Part shown: one piece after another, positions 10,967 through 11,395 of the stretch
How positions within the stretch are numbered: position 1 is the stretch's first letter
How the letters are laid out: every line of letters starts with the position of its first letter
Assembly (NCBI GenBank): GCA_021840785.1
Contig: JAKBXD010000057.1
Location: 1-11,395 of the forward strand
DNA length: 11,395 nucleotides
DNA from: Pseudomonadota bacterium
GTDB taxonomy: Bacteria; Pseudomonadota; Gammaproteobacteria; Acidithiobacillales; Acidithiobacillaceae
Direction of reading: 5' to 3'
Position numbers and translations under genes: made by a program
The notes under the pieces: model-generated
Database searches by the model: none
Told to the model about the DNA's origin: nothing
What the model saw: the letters and a program-made list of their open reading frames with translations, nothing else

Positions 10967-11395
10967 GTGATCCGGATAGAGAGCTGTGATGCTCGCGATG
11001 TGACGACGGCGGCGCGGGCGGAAGCGGCTGCGTGGCTGGCGGCGGGTTATGTGCCTTGTGGCATTGATCTGCATCTTAATTTGGTGTCGCAGGAGATTGA
11101 CGCGGTTACCAATACGTTGAATGAGCAGCAGCCCGTGCCGGAAGCGTTGTTGGCCTATGTCCGATGTCCGACATTGTACACGCCGTCCACGGGGCGCTAC
11201 ATGCATGTCGCGACGTTGGATGGGGATTGTGAAGCGACCTTTTTGGCTTTGCTGGGTGAGCTACGGCCGGGTTGTGCTGAAACGTATACGGGGATATATT
11301 TCGCGTCTGACCGGGCGGGAATGTGTGTGGAAGGCTGGGCTCCGCGGTGGGTTGCATTGCAGGTGGCGGCGAATGGGTCGATTGAGGATAGCGTG
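10967..11395 (+). CDS. Trp-rich array family protein, N-terminal part (runs off the window)
   Basis: An open frame of 143 codons without a stop, reaching the window edge. Start GTG 10967, spaced 6 bases after GGAGGGG. Motifs in the same order as its upstream neighbour: EAAAWLAAGYVPCG (19-32), YVRCPTLYTP (64-73), GWAPRWVALQVAA (123-135); the WxAWAxAWW block would lie beyond the edge. It has more cysteines than most members. The complete protein should be about 230-250 aa if it follows the family. Function unknown. Confidence 0.85.
   Translation, partial: MIRIESCDARDVTTAARAEAAAWLAAGYVPCGIDLHLNLVSQEIDAVTNTLNEQQPVPEALLAYVRCPTLYTPSTGRYMHVATLDGDCEATFLALLGELRPGCAETYTGIYFASDRAGMCVEGWAPRWVALQVAANGSIEDSV

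Larger units (their letters stand above)
5829..11395 (+). other. Tandem array of divergent Trp-rich paralogues
   Basis: Seven family genes (starts 5829, 6834, 7644, 8384, 9126, 10174, 10967) lie in the same direction, with two small unrelated genes between them (6543 and 9814). Shared order: [AL]xxG[YF]xP near residue 20-30, W[VL]PRW near 115-150, WxAWAxAWW about 20-45 residues later, then WPxxTL and a WxxW pair. Identity outside these motifs is low, so the copies are old or fast-evolving. The array is cut by the window's right edge. Confidence 0.8.

Noticed and set aside
5829..11395. CRISPR or direct-repeat array
   Set aside because: Repeated stretches are either coding motifs of paralogues or junction elements hundreds of bases apart. 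There is no regular short repeat-spacer pattern.

Overview
The window is one densely packed, single-direction block of 21 complete or nearly complete protein genes, all on the + strand, plus one that runs off the right end. The DNA is GC-rich and the coding strand holds far more G than C. Nearly every gene has a strong purine-rich Shine-Dalgarno sequence (GGAGG type), and one gene encodes an AbrB-type regulator with a zinc-binding tail. Together these suggest a high-GC member of the Bacillota (Sulfobacillus-like or a relative). The DUF932 phage/plasmid-type protein, the many small unknown genes and the absence of any housekeeping gene suggest a plasmid, phage or integrated element. No replication, packaging or virion gene is visible, so which of these it is cannot be decided here. 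I see no tRNA, rRNA, CRISPR array or insertion sequence.

Layout. Positions 1-1475 hold a zinc-ribbon protein and two smaller genes. Positions 1522-2905 hold a gene cluster headed by the AbrB-like regulator. Positions 2924-4136 hold the DUF932 gene and a small HARRRxxER protein, separated by a strong hairpin. Positions 4167-5816 hold a small helix-turn-helix protein, a charged helical protein, a six-module zinc-finger protein and a small zinc-ribbon protein, coupled by overlaps or very short gaps. Positions 5829-11395 are dominated by a tandem array of very divergent, tryptophan-rich paralogues of about 220-260 aa, with two small unknown proteins (6543 and 9814) interspersed. The paralogues share a W[VL]PRW motif, a WxAWAxAWW motif, a WPxxTL motif and an N-terminal [AL]xxGYxP motif. 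The genes at 50 and 871 look like distant members of the same family.

The most striking feature is a repeated junction element of about 25 bp (roughly CGRCCGCGGAAA, a short spacer, then ATAGGGT). It occurs eight times, at gene junctions, and its TAGGG core usually lies about 17-28 bases before the start codon. A second version (AAATTTSTATAGGG) occurs twice. The ten elements divide the window into units of one to five tightly coupled genes. The simplest model is that each element is a dedicated promoter or translation-control leader, giving a modular, independently expressed set of accessory genes like the host-takeover regions of phages. That model is inference: the paralogue family and the element repeats are seen directly in the sequence, but their function is unknown.
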